5,093 nucleotides of DNA, from contig CAYNVS010000097.1 of the NCBI GenBank assembly GCA_964400725.1, positions 1-5,093 on the forward strand, given 5' to 3'. The position numbers were made by a program, and so were the translations under genes. The notes beneath the pieces were generated by a model. That model searched no databases. It was not told the DNA's origin and saw only the letters and a list, made by a program, of their open reading frames with translations. Shown here piece by piece: positions 4,180 to 5,093 of the stretch (position 1 is its first letter; every line of letters starts with the position of its first letter). Source of the DNA: CAYNVS01 sp964400725. Its GTDB lineage: Bacteria; Myxococcota_A; SURF-8; CAYNVS01.

Positions 4180-5093
4180 ATGAACGCAGTGCCTCGTCAA
4201 AACGCCGTAACGAAGCTATCCGGGAAATTTGAAGACGTTCCGCCCAAGCAGGCTTTGGAGCTGCTCGGTCTGTCGGAACGCAACGGCTTATTTAGAGCCG
4301 TCAGCGCCAAAGCGGATATTTCCGTTCGGCTGGCCGGCGGCAAAATTTTCGCCGTATCCCGCGACGGCAACGAAGACTTAATTGTTCAGCTGCTTCTGCG
4401 GCGGGAAACAATAGACGCCGAAGATTATAAAGCCGCGCTCGCAATGTGCGAGAACGAGAAAGAAAAACGCCCCGGAGAAATCTTGGTGGAACTCGGAGCT
4501 TTGGCTGAGTCGGACATCGAAGACGCGGCGCACACGATTTTTCAGCTGGTTATAAACGAGCTGACGAGCTGGAGGGAAGGGGAGTTCTCTTTCGAGGCAA
4601 CGCCGGAGCCGCCTTTTGTCGAAAACGATTTTCTTACCGATAAGGCGAGGTTAAAATTCGCGATCCCGCCGGAAACGCTGCTAAGGGGAAAAAAGAAAAT
4701 CGAGCCTCTTCCGACGAAACAGGCCGCCAGACAGTTCTCGTCAATCGCAACCGCCGCGGCGCCGTTTCCGAGCTCCGAGCCCGATCCGGAACCGGCGGAG
4801 ATGATGGTAGAACTGCCCCCGCTTAAACCCCGCGTTACAACGGAGCCGTCCCGGCCGGATACGCCGGCGAAGCAGGAAAAAGCGTTCGACGCTCCGATGC
4901 CGAGCTTTGTTAAAAAGAGCGATTCCGCCTCGGCTTCGCAGCAGATAAAACGTCCATCCTTCGATGAAAGCGGCGCTTTAATTTCTCCGGTTGCGGAGCC
5001 GTTAAAACAGCGGTCGATTACCCAGCGCGAAATGTTTTCTCTTAGAGCGGATTCTCAGCCGATAAAACAGCCCGTTGCCGCAGAGCCGCCGAA
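4180..5093 (+). CDS. DUF4388 domain protein with long Pro/Glu-rich tail, C-terminally cut by the window end
   Basis: The frame is open from ATG 4180 to the last base (304 complete codons), so the gene continues outside. Residues about 12-140 match DUF4388: LSGKFEDVPPKQALELLGLS followed by NGLFRA, VRLAGGKIFAVS, then the helical part with RPGEILVELGALAESDIEDA and TSWREGEFSFE. This family is common beside or fused to response regulators and other two-component proteins in deltaproteobacteria and related groups; its biochemical role is not settled. From about residue 141 the sequence becomes low in complexity, rich in Pro, Glu, Ala and Ser, with recurring short basic motifs (IKRP at 256-259, LKQR at 275-278, IKQP at 295-298), and is probably a disordered linker to a further C-terminal domain. 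The start has no good ribosome site, only GGA 4 nt upstream, and no other start codon exists between the preceding TAG and ATG 4180, so translation is probably coupled to the GAF gene. Confidence 0.8.
   Translation, partial: MNAVPRQNAVTKLSGKFEDVPPKQALELLGLSERNGLFRAVSAKADISVRLAGGKIFAVSRDGNEDLIVQLLLRRETIDAEDYKAALAMCENEKEKRPGEILVELGALAESDIEDAAHTIFQLVINELTSWREGEFSFEATPEPPFVENDFLTDKARLKFAIPPETLLRGKKKIEPLPTKQAARQFSSIATAAAPFPSSEPDPEPAEMMVELPPLKPRVTTEPSRPDTPAKQEKAFDAPMPSFVKKSDSASASQQIKRPSFDESGALISPVAEPLKQRSITQREMFSLRADSQPIKQPVAAEPP

Overview
The window looks like a piece of a Gram-negative bacterial chromosome of moderate GC, with clearly AT-richer intergenic stretches. Chemotaxis, a DUF4388 protein, a GAF/coiled-coil protein and an aromatic-sensor (XylR_N/V4R) protein together suggest a motile, environmental bacterium of deltaproteobacterial or similar type. 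No marker here fixes the phylum, so that placement is weak inference.

Layout. (1) Minus strand, bases 1355 to 6: a methyl-accepting chemotaxis protein (MCP) with almost no periplasmic domain, followed 12 nt later by the start of a CheY-like receiver. The receiver breaks off near base 54. The first ~55 bases instead encode, on the plus strand, a peptide resembling YeeE/YedE membrane proteins, so the left edge looks like a rearrangement breakpoint or chimeric contig end. (2) Bases 1356-1695: AT-rich divergent control region with an 11-bp perfect inverted repeat, a cluster of ATTGAT motifs and a -35-like TTGACA. (3) Plus strand 1696-2497: a two-gene unit. The first gene is a free-standing XylR_N + V4R sensor that keeps the phenol-binding His/Trp and the Cys-Glu-Cys-Cys zinc site of MopR/DmpR but has no AAA+ or DNA-binding domain. 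The second gene overlaps it by 8 nt and encodes an unrecognised 63-residue protein. (4) Bases 2498-3180: mostly non-coding, with a very AT-rich segment and an ORF (2704-2934) that looks like a diverged or decayed second copy of the 63-residue protein. (5) Plus strand 3181 to the end: a coiled-coil + GAF protein, then, in the same reading frame after a TAG, a DUF4388 protein with a Pro/Glu-rich tail that runs off the window.

How they may work together. The MCP and receiver form an ordinary chemotaxis output pair. The sensor and its coupled small protein look like an aromatic-ligand sensing module separated from the transcriptional effector usually fused to it. The GAF and DUF4388 genes look like a second cytoplasmic signalling pair. 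A functional link between the divergent chemotaxis and sensor genes is possible but is inferred from position only. The least explained part, and the best candidate for something undescribed, is the stand-alone phenol-type sensor with its coupled small protein and apparent second small-protein copy.
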